A stretch of DNA of 64,000 nucleotides from GCA-2748575 sp965222725 (GCA_965222725.1 OZ244969.1:6262001-6326000); one strand, 5' to 3'. Positions 34,649 through 43,959 are shown, counted from the stretch's first letter. The notes: a model not told the origin generated them from the letters alone. Numbers and translations: made by a program.

Positions 34649-35956
34649 ATGCAGTACTCACCTGAGCTCCACCCGCCGGAACCGGCCCTGGAATCCCTGA
34701 ATTTTTCTCGCCAGATACACCACCGCCCCCCCTCGCCAAAACTGCTTGCAGTCTCCACTCTACTGACCTTTCTGACCCTGATGCTGATGCCCTTGTCTGC
34801 CGGCGCCGCGCCACTGAACCTCTGGCCGGGGGAAAACCACAGCCTGGACACGCTCCGCGACGACCACGCCCAGATACAGGGAAATGTTTACTACGAGGAC
34901 GGCAAAATCGGAAAGGCGTTTTATTTTGACGGCAGCGGCTACATGCAAGTCGACAGCATTGCGGGCTTTACTGCCACCTCCTTCACCTTTGACCTGTGGA
35001 TCAGGCCTGAACTGAGCTCATGGTTCCAGATTCCGGTTATCAATCTGTACTACCGTCGGGGAGACACGTCCGTCAGTATCAGCCCCGACGGTTCACTGTG
35101 CGCACGCATAGAGTGGCGACACGGAGGCTGCACCTTCAGCACCGGGCCCGGCATGTTTAAAACCGGCGAGCTGTCTCACCTCACCATTGTCAAAGCCGGC
35201 GGCGAAATGCGTCTGTATAAAAACGGTGTGCGCATAGCCGGCGGCGCTGCAAGCTGCTGCCTGAAAATAGAATCACCCATCTATTTCGGCGGGCGTCTTA
35301 CCAGCACCCGCAGTGAACGCGTAATGCTTGATGAGATTCGCTACCACGATCTGCCATTGACGGACGAGGAGGTTTTTGCCCTCTATAACGAATACACCAT
35401 AAGTTACCCGGACGAGGCGCTGGAAGCCGAACTTGAAGCTGCCTATGCCCTGATCGACTCCCTGCAACAGGAAGTCGCTTCGCTCAATGAGGCCAATACC
35501 GATCTGGAGCACCAGATCAATACCCTGGAGAGCCAGAACACCATCTACGTCAGCCAGATTATTGAGCTGGAAGCGCAGCTGGATGCCATGGCGCAGCGGG
35601 TTTTCGAACTGGAGGGGCAGGTAAATTCCCTGGAATCCAAAGTGAGCGGACTTGAAAGCCAGGTCACCGATCTACAGACCCAGGTTGCGGAACTGAAATC
35701 ACTGATCGGCAATCTGGATTCTCAGATTCGCTATCTGGAGGAAAAAATAAGAGCGCTTCAGGCGGAGCTGGATGCATTGAAACAGCTCCTGAACACCTCC
35801 ATTGACCGGCTGGAAGTGGACTTCCGGGAAACCTTCCGCGATCCCGGGTTTGAGATTCGTGGCGAAACCGCCGAAGAAGAGTTTGAAAACCTGGTGGATG
35901 CGATTCTTAATCTGAACAAAGGTCGCAAAATGGACCTGTATAAACAGTTGCGTTAA
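34649..35956 (+). CDS. Secreted LamG-like domain protein with long coiled coil
   Basis: About 435 residues. A cytosolic Pro-rich start precedes a hydrophobic signal segment (KLLAVSTLLTFLTLMLMPLSAGA), so it is exported. Next comes a concanavalin/LamG-like beta domain of about 200 residues with the conserved start NVYYEDGKIGKAFYFDG and end DEIRYHDLPLTDEEVFALY. From about residue 265 to 400 an uninterrupted coiled coil has regular Leu/Ile/Val heptads and repeated LESQV-like units. A short acidic tail ends the protein. LamG domains often bind glycans; the whole architecture is unfamiliar to me. The frame opens at TTG 34628, but the ATG at 34649 is preferred. Confidence 0.8.
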   Translation: MQYSPELHPPEPALESLNFSRQIHHRPPSPKLLAVSTLLTFLTLMLMPLSAGAAPLNLWPGENHSLDTLRDDHAQIQGNVYYEDGKIGKAFYFDGSGYMQVDSIAGFTATSFTFDLWIRPELSSWFQIPVINLYYRRGDTSVSISPDGSLCARIEWRHGGCTFSTGPGMFKTGELSHLTIVKAGGEMRLYKNGVRIAGGAASCCLKIESPIYFGGRLTSTRSERVMLDEIRYHDLPLTDEEVFALYNEYTISYPDEALEAELEAAYALIDSLQQEVASLNEANTDLEHQINTLESQNTIYVSQIIELEAQLDAMAQRVFELEGQVNSLESKVSGLESQVTDLQTQVAELKSLIGNLDSQIRYLEEKIRALQAELDALKQLLNTSIDRLEVDFRETFRDPGFEIRGETAEEEFENLVDAILNLNKGRKMDLYKQLR

Positions 35957-35977
35957 CCAGGCGTTTATCCCTGCAGC

Positions 35978-36427
35978 TTAAAAAGACCCGGCTTTCAACT
36001 CTGCCTGACGTGCGCCCAGCGTATCACCCTGCAGACGCCTCGCCTGACCGATGATCAACCAGGCTTCCCTTTGGGCATACCGGGACTCACCCGCCAGTGA
36101 CAAAGACTTGTGAGCCAGCTGCTGGGCCTCTGGATACTGCCGCTGGTCCAGCCTTACCCGGGCCAGCGCCAGATAGGCGGCACCGGAACCCGGCGACAGA
36201 CGCAGCGCCCGCTCCAGGGTGGCCGCCGCCTGCGGATACTGGCCCTGGCGCCGTTGCGCATCCCCTTTGGCAATCAGCTTGTCCACGGCGCTCAGGCCCG
36301 TGGCGGCAGAGGTGGCCTGGCCCGCTTCCATGGTGGTGGGTTGTGGACTGACCACCAGAGCACTACACCCCGACAATACCTGCGCCAACAACAGCGACAC
36401 CCACAGCAGTAACAGCTTCCGTTTCAT
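35978..36427 (-). CDS. Small TPR-repeat lipoprotein
   Basis: A 149-residue lipoprotein: basic start, hydrophobic core and lipobox VLSGC. After a low-complexity linker come two to three tetratricopeptide repeats (GDAQRRQGQYPQAAATLERALRLSPGSGAAYLALARVRL...), which bind partner proteins. It lies 9 bases after the PBP1b reading frame in the opposite sense of sequence numbering, on the same strand and immediately downstream, so it is probably co-transcribed with mrcB and may be a periplasmic or outer-membrane partner of the cell-wall synthase, like LpoB in role. That role is inferred. Confidence 0.8.
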   Translation of the reverse strand: MKRKLLLLWVSLLLAQVLSGCSALVVSPQPTTMEAGQATSAATGLSAVDKLIAKGDAQRRQGQYPQAAATLERALRLSPGSGAAYLALARVRLDQRQYPEAQQLAHKSLSLAGESRYAQREAWLIIGQARRLQGDTLGARQAELKAGSF

Positions 36428-36448
36428 ATAGCTTGCCAATCCCCCACA

Positions 36449-38983
36449 CTAATCCCCGAATAAATTGCGGATCCAGTTAAACACCCGCCCGGTTTCACTG
36501 CAGGCGGCACGTTTTTCCGGAATCGTATCCCGCATCAGGGGAACATACACGGCACCATCGCAATGAGGCTTGGATAATGCCATTTCACGGGCATCAATCC
36601 AATGCCAGGCCACAGACTCCGGCGTCACAGGCTCCAGTGGTTGCTGGGGTAAACTGGCCATAGTCTGCGCCCAGATCGGCAGAGCCCCGCTGGCACCGGT
36701 AAGCTGAGTGGCCAGGTTATCGTCAAAACCCACCCAGACCACGCCCAGGTAGTTTCCGCTCCAGCCGGCAAACCAGGCATCGCGCTGTTCATCGCTGGTG
36801 CCGGTTTTGCCTGCCAGTTGCAGGGATTCCGGCAAATACTGTTGCGCGGTTTTTGCAGTCCCCTGCTTTACCACTTCCTGCAGGGCGGTGGTAATCAGGT
36901 AGTTGTAGCCGGGCTCAATCCGTCTTTCCACATCAATGCCGTAACGTTGCAGCGGCTCACCGTTGCCGTCCAGCACCGAACGAATTGCCCGTAACGGCGT
37001 ATAAAATCCCCCGGCGGCAAAGGTCTGGTAAATGGTCGCCACCTCATAGGGGGACAAACTCACAGCGCCCAAAGAAAGTGCCGGCACCACCGGCAGCTCC
37101 TTATCCACGCCCAGGCGTTCCACCATGGCCGCCACGCGATCAATACCGGTGTCCATGGCAACACGCGCGGTGGCCTGGTTGTAGGAATTGGCCAGCGCCT
37201 GCATCAGCAAGACTTCGCCATGACTTTCTTTTTCAAAATTTTCCGGGCGCCAGACGGGCTGATTGGGTGTTTCCACTTCAATGGGTTCATCCATCACCAG
37301 TGTTGCCAGGGTATAACCCTGCTCCAGTGCCGCCAGATACACCGCCGGCTTAATCAAAGAACCAATGGGGCGATAGGCCTTCAATGCACGATTAAAGCCT
37401 TTAAATGCCGGGTTTTTATCGCCCACCAGCGCCACCACTTCACCGGTATTGGCAGAAGTGAATATCGCGGCTGATTGCAGGGCAGCATATTTTTTGCCGT
37501 AGCCGCGTTCAATATGGGCCAGGTGCGATTCCACATGATGTTGCGCCTGTTGCTGTATGTAAGGATCAATGGTGGTAAAAATCCGCAACCCTTCGGAACG
37601 CAGATCTTCATCACGGTAATCCTGCTGCAACTGCTGCCGTACCAGATTCATAAAGGCCGGATAACGCTCATCCTGATACACCGGTTTTTCAATCACACCC
37701 AGGGGCTTGTCTTTGACCCGATCGTACTCGGCCTGCCCCATAACACCCTGTTCAACCATTTGCATCAGCACCTGGGTTCGGCGCTCCAAGGCACGTTCGG
37801 GGTTACGGCGGGGATCATACCAGGAGGGCCCTTTCACCAGCCCCACCAGCAGGGCAATCTGTTCCACTTCCAGCTCGCGCAGAGGCACGCCAAAATAAAA
37901 CAGACTGGCCAGACCAAAACCATGAATGGCCCGCTGCCCTGCCTGGCCCAGATAGACTTCGTTCAGGTAGGCTTCCAGGATGTCATCCTTTTCATAATGA
38001 AAGTCCAGCAACACCGACATCATGGCTTCGTTCACTTTTCGGGTAAGGGTGCGCTCGCTGCTGAGATAGAAATTCTTGACCAGCTGCTGGGTCAGGGTGC
38101 TGCCGCCCTGCCGCAAGCCACCGGCGCGAATATTGGCAAACAACGCCCGGGCAATACCTTTCAGGGAAATGCCCCAGTGCTCGTAAAAATCGCGATCTTC
38201 CACTGCCAGCAAGGCACCGATCATGGCACTGGGCACCTGATCGAGAGTAACCAGAATACGGTCTTCGTTATGGGCCGGATAAATACCGCCCACCACCACC
38301 GGTTCCAGGCGGGCTATCTCATCCCCTTTGCCGTTCACCACCACATCGCGAATAGTCGATCCGTCGAAATGCACACCTACCTTGGAAGCGCTTTCCTCGC
38401 CATCCCAAAAATCGAATCCGCGAGTATAAAACTGGATATCACCGTCATCCACGTAATAGGATCCCGGCCGTAACTGTGCGGCATCGGGCTTGCGACGATA
38501 GTGCAACTGGCGTAATTCAAACACCAGCTGTTCGCGGGACACACTGGCGCCGGTAAAAATTTCCAGGGGGCGACTGTAGACTTTCGCCGGCACCTGCCAG
38601 CGCTTGCCTTCAAATTTATTCTGAATCACCGCATCAAGATAAATCAGGTAACCGCCACTCAGCAGCAGGCAAACAGCCGCCAGACGAAACCAGAAACCTT
38701 TGCTTTTTAACAAGGGTTTTTTAGCCGGATTATTCCGGGCACCGTTGCCTGAATTAGCGTTGGTTTTTTTGGTGCTCTTGCTGGCAGAAGATGCCGCCGT
38801 TGCTTTTTTGGCAGCACTTTTTTTGGCCGCAGATTTTTTGCGGGGTGCCGGTTTTTTAGCAGCTGCCGCTTTTTTACGGGGAGCGCTTTTCTTTTTGGCG
38901 GCTGCTTTCTTGCCGGCGGGCTTTTTCGCGGCAGACTTGCGTCGGGCAGGTTTCTTTTTCGGGTTTGATTCGTTACTACTCAC
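36449..38983 (-). CDS. mrcB: Penicillin-binding protein 1B, bifunctional peptidoglycan synthase
   Basis: About 844 residues. A Lys/Ala-rich cytosolic tail of some 90 residues, built of near-repeats of KKxAAKK, precedes one membrane helix. The glycosyltransferase (GT51) domain has EDRDFYEHWGIS and GGSTLTQQLVKN; the transpeptidase has Ser-x-x-Lys in GSLIKP, SYN in ANSYNQAT and KTGTSDE. The UB2H-type region lies between helix and GT51, marking PBP1b. The frame is open up to 39094, but it would then cross the divergent adenosine kinase gene; GTG at 38983 just before the Lys-rich tail is preferred. A TPR lipoprotein gene follows closely. Confidence 0.93.
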   Translation of the reverse strand: MSSNESNPKKKPARRKSAAKKPAGKKAAAKKKSAPRKKAAAAKKPAPRKKSAAKKSAAKKATAASSASKSTKKTNANSGNGARNNPAKKPLLKSKGFWFRLAAVCLLLSGGYLIYLDAVIQNKFEGKRWQVPAKVYSRPLEIFTGASVSREQLVFELRQLHYRRKPDAAQLRPGSYYVDDGDIQFYTRGFDFWDGEESASKVGVHFDGSTIRDVVVNGKGDEIARLEPVVVGGIYPAHNEDRILVTLDQVPSAMIGALLAVEDRDFYEHWGISLKGIARALFANIRAGGLRQGGSTLTQQLVKNFYLSSERTLTRKVNEAMMSVLLDFHYEKDDILEAYLNEVYLGQAGQRAIHGFGLASLFYFGVPLRELEVEQIALLVGLVKGPSWYDPRRNPERALERRTQVLMQMVEQGVMGQAEYDRVKDKPLGVIEKPVYQDERYPAFMNLVRQQLQQDYRDEDLRSEGLRIFTTIDPYIQQQAQHHVESHLAHIERGYGKKYAALQSAAIFTSANTGEVVALVGDKNPAFKGFNRALKAYRPIGSLIKPAVYLAALEQGYTLATLVMDEPIEVETPNQPVWRPENFEKESHGEVLLMQALANSYNQATARVAMDTGIDRVAAMVERLGVDKELPVVPALSLGAVSLSPYEVATIYQTFAAGGFYTPLRAIRSVLDGNGEPLQRYGIDVERRIEPGYNYLITTALQEVVKQGTAKTAQQYLPESLQLAGKTGTSDEQRDAWFAGWSGNYLGVVWVGFDDNLATQLTGASGALPIWAQTMASLPQQPLEPVTPESVAWHWIDAREMALSKPHCDGAVYVPLMRDTIPEKRAACSETGRVFNWIRNLFGD

Positions 38984-39079
38984 GATTAGAATGCTAACCT
39001 GTATTCCGTTTGGTTTGCGATGGGGTTGTTGAGCGGCCCTAGTATACCGATTTTGAACTGTAAAGCCCGTGAGGAACTG

Positions 39080-40078
39080 ATGAAAAAATACCACGTCTAC
39101 GCCATTGGAAATGCTCTGGTGGATATGGAATTCACTGTCGACGACGAATTTTTAGCCGAACACAAGATTGATAAGGGCGTAATGACCCTGGTAGACGAGG
39201 AACTGCAACACCGGCTTTATAATGCGCTCAAAGATCGCGGTGGCAAGCAGGCCAGCGGTGGCTCCGCCGCCAACACCATTATGGCGGTGAGCAATTTCGG
39301 TGGAAAAACCTTCTATTCCTGTAAGGTCGCCAGCGATGAAACCGGTGATTTTTACGTAAAAGATCTGGTAAGTGCCGGCGTGGATACCAACCTGCATAAA
39401 GAGCGGGAAGACGGCATCAGCGGCAAATGTATTGTCATGGTTACCCCGGATGCAGAGCGCACCATGCACACCTTTCTGGGAATTTCCGAAACCGTTTCCC
39501 ACAACGAGCTGGATGCAGACGCCATCGCCCAGTCAGAGTACGTGTATCTGGAAGGCTATCTGGTGAGTTCCGATACCGGCAGAGCCGCCGCCATCCGCGC
39601 CAAAGAGATCGCCGAACAGAATCAGGTAAAAACCGCGCTGACCTTTTCCGATCCCAATATGGTGAACTTCTTCAAGGACGGCCTGAATGACATGGTCGGC
39701 GACGGGGTGGACCTGCTGTTCTGCAACCGTCAGGAAGCCCTGACCTGGGCCGGCACCGACACGATCGAAGCCGCTGCCGACGCCATTCGGTCCGTCGCCA
39801 AAACCTTTGCCATCACCCTGGGGGCCGAAGGCGCGCTGGTGTTTGACGGCAACGACATGCACCGCATCGATTCCTACCCCACCCGGGCCATCGACAGCAA
39901 CGGCGCCGGCGATATGTTTGCCGGAGCCTTTCTGTATGCCCTTACCCACGGCCACGATTTCCCCACCGCCGGCAGCTTTGCCAGCCGGGCAGCGGCCCGG
40001 ATCGTGTCCCATTTCGGGCCACGGCTGGATGCCGACACCCACGGCGAAATCCTGAGCGCCCACGGCCTGAGCCAATAA
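39080..40078 (+). CDS. Adenosine kinase (PfkB family sugar kinase)
   Basis: A 332-residue cytosolic kinase that would convert adenosine to AMP. PfkB marks: the start YAIGNALVDMEF, the substrate loop GGSAANTIMAVSNFGG and the anion-hole/base motif DSNGAGDMFAGAF. The N-terminal lid with IDKGVMTLVDEE is as in the proteobacterial adenosine-kinase group. GAGGAA 4-9 bases before the ATG fixes the start, though the frame opens at 39020. Divergent from mrcB. Stem-loops at 40078-40098 and 40135-40159 follow it. Confidence 0.9.
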   Translation: MKKYHVYAIGNALVDMEFTVDDEFLAEHKIDKGVMTLVDEELQHRLYNALKDRGGKQASGGSAANTIMAVSNFGGKTFYSCKVASDETGDFYVKDLVSAGVDTNLHKEREDGISGKCIVMVTPDAERTMHTFLGISETVSHNELDADAIAQSEYVYLEGYLVSSDTGRAAAIRAKEIAEQNQVKTALTFSDPNMVNFFKDGLNDMVGDGVDLLFCNRQEALTWAGTDTIEAAADAIRSVAKTFAITLGAEGALVFDGNDMHRIDSYPTRAIDSNGAGDMFAGAFLYALTHGHDFPTAGSFASRAAARIVSHFGPRLDADTHGEILSAHGLSQ

Positions 40079-40159
40079 AACCTAACTTTACTAGGTTTAA
40101 ATCCTCATTTTGCGATATTGTCTACACTATAAAGAAAGGCGCCCTCACCGGGTGCCTTT
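40078..40159 (+). terminator. Two stem-loops after the adenosine kinase gene
   Basis: AAACCTA/TAGGTTT with a 7-base loop (40078-40098), then AAAGGCGCCC/GGGTGCCTTT with a 5-base loop and one G-U pair (40135-40159). The second resembles an intrinsic terminator whose short T-run is inside the stem. Between them is the AT-rich TACACTATAAA that may hold the -10 box of the next gene. Confidence 0.5.
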
Positions 40160-40209
40160 CATGGGCCATACTTGAGCGGTAGATCTCAATTTCGCAAGGG
40201 CGCTGCTGA

Positions 40210-40998
40210 ATGTTTATTGAAAGTAACTTCACCGAAGAATTCGAGGCGATCGACAATCGCTGCAAGGAACTCTGTGAAAAGATGCTGGCAAACGCGGAGC
40301 CGGCCGGAGACCTGGTCAGCTACGAATTGATCGAAGACCTGTATGCCTTCGAATCCAACCACAATCTGGTATTTTTTGTGGAAGAAGGCGCACTGGGGCA
40401 GGAACAGAACAACGCAACCATGTTCTTTTTTGATCATGGGGATCTGGTGGGCCTGGACCAGACCCAGGAAATGCCCCGCGGCCGTTTTTTTGCCGAGGCA
40501 CCGGTAAAGCTGCGCCCCTACCGCCGCGACGTCCTGCTCAATTATCTGATCAGCACCCCGGAAATCTGCCAGCTTTTTGTGAAGTACCTGATCAACGAAT
40601 CCAGCCGCCGCACCAGCATTATCAGCATGGTGGGCCAGGGTGTGGACAAGGCATCACTGGGCTTTGCCCATTTCAGTGCCGGCGATGTAATTATTGAAGA
40701 AAATACCGATTCCGATACGGTGTACTCCATCGTTGAAGGCCATGCCGAAGTCACTATCAAGGGCATGAAAGTGGGTGAAGTGCTGGAGGATGAAATCTTT
40801 GGCGCCCTGTCCCTGCTCACCAACAGCAAGCGGACGGCCACGGTAACCGCCACCACCCGCTGCATGGTGCTGGTGGTGCCCCAGGAACAGTTCGAAACCC
40901 TGCTGCAGACTCATCCTAAAATCTGTATGAGCCTGATGGAAAACATGGCCCGGCAAATCGTGTCGCTGAATGAAAAACTCACAGCGGCAAATTCCTGA
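40210..40998 (+). CDS. Cyclic-nucleotide-binding-domain protein
   Basis: A 262-residue cytosolic protein. The C-terminal 115 residues form a CRP-like jelly roll: FSAGDVIIEENTDSDTVYSIVEGHAEVTI followed by the phosphate cassette FGALSLLTNSKRTATVTA. The cassette keeps the Arg but has Ala where cAMP binders have Glu (FGE), so nucleotide binding may be weakened or altered. The N-terminal 130 residues are unknown and contain no helix-turn-helix, so it is not a standard Crp-type activator. It follows adenosine kinase and precedes an acyltransferase, on the same strand. Confidence 0.85.
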   Translation: MFIESNFTEEFEAIDNRCKELCEKMLANAEPAGDLVSYELIEDLYAFESNHNLVFFVEEGALGQEQNNATMFFFDHGDLVGLDQTQEMPRGRFFAEAPVKLRPYRRDVLLNYLISTPEICQLFVKYLINESSRRTSIISMVGQGVDKASLGFAHFSAGDVIIEENTDSDTVYSIVEGHAEVTIKGMKVGEVLEDEIFGALSLLTNSKRTATVTATTRCMVLVVPQEQFETLLQTHPKICMSLMENMARQIVSLNEKLTAANS

Positions 40999-41042
40999 AC
41001 CCTGAATTTCTAAACCCTGAAGTGTTCGCACCAGCGAGCGCC

Positions 41043-41909
41043 ATGAGAGAAGAAGTAGCAGCTCACATGACTTTACATTCCGACGATGTTCTTGATTTCA
41101 CCCCACCGCCATTAGCCGCGGTGGAAAAAGCCCTGCGTTTACAGAAAGCCTGGTTTGATCCGGTGTTTTTTGGCCTGTCCAATGTGGACAAAAACAGGCC
41201 CGCCCTGTATGTCAGCAATCACACCATTTATGGCAGCCTGGATGGCCCGCTCATCTACCTGGCATTGTACGAGGAAAAAGACATTGTACTGCGCAGCCTG
41301 GGGGATCATTTTCATTTTCAGATTCCCGGCTGGCGCACCATGCTCAAAAACAGCGGCACGGTGGAAGGCACTCCGGAAAACTGCCACCGGCTGATGGATG
41401 CCGGTGAGCATATTCTGGTGTACCCCGGCGGCGGCCGGGAAGTGGCCAAGCGCAAGGGCGAACAATACAAACTGGAATGGAAAACCCGCACCGGTTTTGC
41501 CCGCATGGCCATGGAACACGGTTACCCCATTATTCCGGTGGCATCACTGGGTGCCGATGATGCGTTTGATATCCGTTACGATGCCTATGATTTCAAAGCC
41601 TCAAAGGTGGGCCGCAAACTGCTGGAAAACAAAACCGTTAACCGGCTGCTGCGCAACGGCGATGTGATCATGCCCATTTCCACCGGCCTGGGTTTTACAC
41701 CGCTGCCCCGCCCGGAACGTTTTTATTTCTCGTTCGGCGAGCCAATCGAAACGGCACAGTTTCAGGATCAGGCAAAGAACAAGGAAGCCCAGTGGAAAGT
41801 GCGCAAGCAGGTCATGGAAAGTCTGGAAGCGGAACTGGAACACCTGAAAACCATCCGCTACAAAGATCGTGATATGGGTTTTCTGCGCAAAATGTTTGCG
41901 CGGCATTGA
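41043..41909 (+). CDS. PlsC/DGAT-like lysophospholipid acyltransferase family protein
   Basis: About 288 residues. Membrane-associated acyltransferase of the LPLAT fold: SNHTIYGSLDGP is the variant His...Asp active site seen in the diacylglycerol-acyltransferase-like branch, and ILVYPGGGREVAKRKGE carries the glycerophosphate-binding Pro-Gly-Gly block. It probably adds an acyl group to a lysolipid, alcohol or diacylglycerol. ATGs at 41022, 41043 and 41067 are possible starts. It is likely read with the cNMP-binding gene, 23-45 bases upstream. Confidence 0.85.
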   Translation: MREEVAAHMTLHSDDVLDFTPPPLAAVEKALRLQKAWFDPVFFGLSNVDKNRPALYVSNHTIYGSLDGPLIYLALYEEKDIVLRSLGDHFHFQIPGWRTMLKNSGTVEGTPENCHRLMDAGEHILVYPGGGREVAKRKGEQYKLEWKTRTGFARMAMEHGYPIIPVASLGADDAFDIRYDAYDFKASKVGRKLLENKTVNRLLRNGDVIMPISTGLGFTPLPRPERFYFSFGEPIETAQFQDQAKNKEAQWKVRKQVMESLEAELEHLKTIRYKDRDMGFLRKMFARH

Positions 41910-41926
41910 TCCGATTCAATAGAAAG

Positions 41927-42706
41927 CTACCAGATCACCCAGGGAGTATTTCTCTCCGGGTGATCCAGTATCTGCACATCCACATCAAACACCTGCTGCA
42001 ACAGCTCCCGGTTAAAGACTTCCCGAACGCATCCCAATCCCGCTACCTTGCCCTGATGCAGCATCAGTACCCGGTCCGCATAGGCAGAGGCAAGATTCAG
42101 ATCGTGCAGAATCACCACCACACTGTCACCCCTTTGAGTCAGTTCCCGGGCAAGTTTTAACATGCTGTGCTGATGGGCGATATCCAGCGCACTGGTGGGC
42201 TCATCCAGAAACAGAAAGTTATGGGACGAACCACCGCAGTCCACCGGCCATATCTGCGCCAGCACCCGCGCCAGTTGCACCCGTTGTTTTTCGCCCCCGG
42301 ACAGCCAGGGGTAAAGCCGGGTTTTCAGGGATTCCAGATCACAACGGTGCACCAGCTCCGCCACAATCTCGCGATCTTTTCGGGCGCCTGTGTCATGGGG
42401 CGTACGCCCCATACGCACCACCTCTTCCACCGTAAAAGGAAACGTCAGCGATGAGTGCTGGGGCAAAATACCACGCCGCCGGGCCAGGGCCTCTCCCGGC
42501 CACTGGGCATAGCTTTTATCAAACAGGGTGACACTGCCTTCGCTGGCGGGCCATTCACCACTCAGCATTTTGAACAGAGTGGATTTGCCGGCACCGTTGG
42601 GGCCGAGAATCACCAGCATCTCGCCGGCTTTCACTGTCAGGTCCACATGGCGCACCAGCCAGTTACCGCCAACGGCATACCCCAGATCGCTGGCTATCAG
42701 GCTCAT
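41927..42706 (-). CDS. hmuV: Heme ABC transporter ATPase
   Basis: A 259-residue cytosolic ATPase that drives heme import. Walker A is GPNGAGKS (35-42), signature LSGGEKQRVQLAR, Walker B FLFLDEPTSALD and the H-loop ILHDLN. HmuV/HemV is recognised by RRRGILPQHSSLTFPFTVEEVV. Its ATG overlaps the hmuU stop as ATGA (42706-42703), showing translational coupling. A longer frame opens at 42868 inside hmuU, but it has no support. Confidence 0.93.
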   Translation of the reverse strand: MSLIASDLGYAVGGNWLVRHVDLTVKAGEMLVILGPNGAGKSTLFKMLSGEWPASEGSVTLFDKSYAQWPGEALARRRGILPQHSSLTFPFTVEEVVRMGRTPHDTGARKDREIVAELVHRCDLESLKTRLYPWLSGGEKQRVQLARVLAQIWPVDCGGSSHNFLFLDEPTSALDIAHQHSMLKLARELTQRGDSVVVILHDLNLASAYADRVLMLHQGKVAGLGCVREVFNRELLQQVFDVDVQILDHPERNTPWVIW

Positions 42707-43749
42707 AATCCGGCCTCCCGGCTGCGGGTTACAATCAGAAAGATAAAGAAGGGGCCGCCGACCACGGCAGTGACTATCCCCAACGGTAATTCCGCCGGTA
42801 CCACCAGAGTGCGGGCCAGCCAGTCCGCCATTAACACAAACAATCCGCCCAGCAAGGCGGTGCCCCACAGAAGCACCCGGTGATCAGGACCAATCAGCAT
42901 GCGCACACAATGGGGCACCACCAGCCCCACAAAACCCACCACCCCCACAAAGGCCACACTGGTACCCACCCCCAGTGCCACCAGAGTCACCACCATCAGC
43001 CGCAGGCGATCCACAGAAAACCCCAGATGCCGGGCTTCCGACTCCCCCAGCAGCAAGGCGTTCAGGGGCACGCTTAAGCGGGGCACAAACAGCAGAATCA
43101 GCGTCAGCACGCCCGCCAGCACCAGAAAATCCCACCAGCCTACAGAAGACAGGCTGCCCATCAGCCAGAAGGTGATATTGCGCAACAGGCCGTCATCGGA
43201 AAGGTAACTGATGTAATGAATTGCCGCCGCCGCCAGCGCGTTAATAGCCACCCCCGCCAGCAGCATGCTCACCAGAATATTGCCGGATACCGACAGCCCG
43301 ATACGATACACAATCCAGGTCACCAGGCCGCCGCCAAGAAAGGCTGCCACCGGCAACACCATATGGCTGTATACCGGGTCCAGAAAGGCGCCGAAGAAAA
43401 AGATGGCCAGGGTCGCCCCCAGGGCACTGCCGCTGGACACCCCGATGAGCCCGGGATCCGCCAGCGGATTGCGGAACAACCCCTGGGTAAGGGCACCACA
43501 AACGGATAACAGGGCCCCGGTAACCAGGCAGGTCATGGCCCGGGGAAACCGGATCTCCCAGACGATCAATTGCACCTGGCCGGTGGACTCGCCCGTCAGC
43601 CCCGAGCCGATGGCGCTCAGGGTGTCTGCGAGTGAGGTGGACAGAACCCCCGATGACAGATACACCACCGTTACCACCAGGATCGCCAGGGCGGCCAGCA
43701 GGAACAGCCAGATTGGAGGTAGGCGTTTGTGGGTCTGGGACATGGGCAT
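42703..43749 (-). CDS. hmuU: Heme ABC transporter permease
   Basis: A 348-residue FecCD-family inner-membrane permease with about ten helices; it moves heme (or, less likely, a siderophore) into the cytosol with HmuV. Family marks: FPRAMTCLVTGALLSVCGALTQGLFRNPLADPGLIGVSSGS and the C-terminal GFVGLVVPHCVRMLIGPDHR. ATGs at 43749 and 43743 are both usable. The Fur box at 43960 lies about 210 bases upstream. The periplasmic binding protein gene hmuT and a TonB receptor gene are not in the window. Confidence 0.93.
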   Translation of the reverse strand: MPMSQTHKRLPPIWLFLLAALAILVVTVVYLSSGVLSTSLADTLSAIGSGLTGESTGQVQLIVWEIRFPRAMTCLVTGALLSVCGALTQGLFRNPLADPGLIGVSSGSALGATLAIFFFGAFLDPVYSHMVLPVAAFLGGGLVTWIVYRIGLSVSGNILVSMLLAGVAINALAAAAIHYISYLSDDGLLRNITFWLMGSLSSVGWWDFLVLAGVLTLILLFVPRLSVPLNALLLGESEARHLGFSVDRLRLMVVTLVALGVGTSVAFVGVVGFVGLVVPHCVRMLIGPDHRVLLWGTALLGGLFVLMADWLARTLVVPAELPLGIVTAVVGGPFFIFLIVTRSREAGL

Positions 43750-43850
43750 GCTTCAACTGGTGCGCGAAAAGGTTCTACGCCGGGTTAAAAGCGGCACATT
43801 ATACAGATATCGGCAAGGGACAGATAACCATGGGAACAAAACCAGAAATG

Positions 43851-43954
43851 AGAAAAGAAAGGACCGGGAATAAGAAAAGAAAGGTCCGGTGAGCATGAGC
43901 AACCGTAGAGAGGAGAGAGGGCGTAAGAAGGAGTTACCGCATCACTCACCGGAC
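43851..43954 (-). ncRNA. Possible structured leader RNA of hmuUV
   Basis: In the transcript starting near the Fur box, CTCACCGGAC can pair with GTCCGGTGAG 51 bases away, while the same GGTCC/GGACC bases also occur as direct repeats, giving alternative pairings. This is what an attenuator or regulatory leader looks like, but it fits no family I know. Speculative. Confidence 0.3.
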
Positions 43955-43959
43955 AATGC

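Noticed and set aside
37475..38473. 332-codon plus-strand frame
   Set aside because: Shadow of mrcB; no family features.
38700..39032. 110-codon plus-strand ORF opposite the Lys/Ala-rich PBP1b tail
   Set aside because: Its Leu/Ala/Phe repeats are the complement of the Lys/Ala codons of mrcB.
43831..43893. Small plus-strand ORF rich in Lys and Arg in the hmu leader
   Set aside because: Made of the two purine direct repeats; no ribosome-binding site and it lies in the leader of the opposite strand.
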